From positions 1 to 6,058 of the forward strand of contig DASXNH010000236.1 of NCBI GenBank assembly GCA_036495195.1: 6,058 bases of DNA, read 5' to 3'. This stretch comes from Palsa-872 sp036495195. GTDB taxonomy: Bacteria; Chloroflexota; Dormibacteria; Dormibacterales; Dormibacteraceae. The position numbers and the translations under genes were made by a program. Under the pieces are notes generated by a model that worked only from the letters and a program-made list of their open reading frames with translations, had not been told where the DNA came from and made no database searches. Shown piece after piece: positions 5,910-6,058 of this stretch. Every line of letters starts with the position of its first letter. Position 1 is the first letter of the stretch.

Positions 5910-5924
5910 GGCGGCGAAGCCGCC
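5910..5924. repeat. Type A hairpin, copy 2
   Basis: Exact copy of the GGCGGC-GAA-GCCGCC hairpin, one base after the second CTAGA hairpin. Confidence 0.8.
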
Positions 5925-5968
5925 GGAGGGGAGGTTGAACTAAGTGGGCGAACAGCCGCCGGGGAGGT

Positions 5969-5983
5969 GGCCGCGAAGCCGCC
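5969..5983. repeat. Chimeric A/B hairpin with one mismatch
   Basis: The left arm is GGCCGC (type B) and the right arm GCCGCC (type A), giving one C-C mismatch at the fourth pair (5972/5980). The 5' flank is that of type B modules and the 3' flank (CCGGAGGGGAGGTCGA) that of type A modules, so it looks like a recombination junction. Confidence 0.75.
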
Positions 5984-6027
5984 GGAGGGGAGGTCGAAGT
6001 AAGTGGGCGGACAGCCGCCGGTGAGGT

Positions 6028-6042
6028 GGCCGCGAAGCGGCC
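6028..6042. repeat. Type B hairpin, copy 2
   Basis: Exact copy of GGCCGC-GAA-GCGGCC, followed by GGAGGGCTCAATAAAT as in unit 1. The window ends inside this linker. Confidence 0.8.
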
Positions 6043-6058
6043 GGAGGGCTCAATAAAT

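Larger units (their letters stand above)
5743..6058. repeat. Tandem palindromic (REP-like) repeat array, runs off the window
   Basis: No gene is supported here. The core modules each contain GGGGAGGTGGC, a hairpin with GAA loop, then GCCGGAGGG. The GGGGAGG anchors lie at 5788, 5847, 5902 and 5961, with GGTGAGG at 6020, giving steps of 59, 55, 59 and 59 bases. A higher-order unit of 114 bases (5774-5887) recurs from 5888. The second copy contains one extra 59-base module and would end two bases past the window. A degenerate fragment at 5747-5773 (GCGTCCGGAGGGGC, then AAATTG) links the array to the trmI stop. Unlike a CRISPR, copies abut with no unique spacers. It resembles the GC-rich REP-type intergenic palindromes of many high-GC genomes. 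It may also end trmI transcripts, though no T-tract is seen. Confidence 0.9.

Noticed and set aside
5520..6002. Plus-strand open frame of 160 codons running from trmI into the repeat array, giving a Gly/Ala/Glu-rich repetitive peptide.
   Set aside because: Its first half is trmI read out of frame and the rest is translated palindrome. The 59- and 55-base module steps are not multiples of three, and the chance absence of stops in GC-rich repeats explains it.
5774..6058. Possible CRISPR array.
   Set aside because: Modules are directly adjacent and similar over their whole length, with no unique spacers of uniform size, and no cas gene is present.

Overview
The window is about 6 kb of GC-rich bacterial chromosome made mostly of housekeeping genes, and it ends in a tandem palindromic repeat array. 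Several features suggest an uncultivated high-GC soil lineage of the Chloroflexota/Dormibacterota or Actinobacteria type. These are the separate (unfused) nuoC and nuoD genes, a TrmI-type tRNA m1A58 methyltransferase, many non-ATG starts with few Shine-Dalgarno sequences, and a Pro/Thr-rich lipoprotein carrying a kelch propeller. The lineage is an inference; there is no rRNA or other decisive marker here.

Left part, minus strand (1-1785): the start of a complex I operon in the order nuoA (1785-1429), nuoB (1423-950), nuoC (953-468) and nuoD (468 to the window edge, truncated). The genes are packed with 1-4 base overlaps or a 5-base gap. All key residues visible are intact: the four N2 cluster cysteines of NuoB and the quinone-site His and Tyr of NuoD. 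An 80-base gap (1786-1865), bounded by a 9-bp inverted repeat, separates nuoA from the gene before it and probably holds the nuo promoter.

Middle part, minus strand (1866-3370): an OsmC/YhfA-like thiol peroxidase-type gene, followed by a secreted lipoprotein with six kelch-like repeats. The lipoprotein has no ATG, GTG or TTG at a sensible position. The best start is a CTG that overlaps the osmC stop codon (CTGA), so the two are probably translationally coupled.

Right part, plus strand (3404-5742): divergent from osmC across only 33 bases, a DedA-family membrane protein, a class I SAM-dependent methyltransferase (9 bases after dedA), and trmI (ATGA overlap with the methyltransferase). They look like one operon.

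End (5743-6058): no gene. Immediately after the trmI stop begins an array of 55/59-base GC-rich modules, each with a perfect or near-perfect hairpin. The array runs off the window. Two hairpin variants differ by a compensatory base-pair swap, and one copy is a chimera of both. This array is the most unusual thing in the window. I found no new defence, mobile or biosynthetic system; the gene content is otherwise ordinary.
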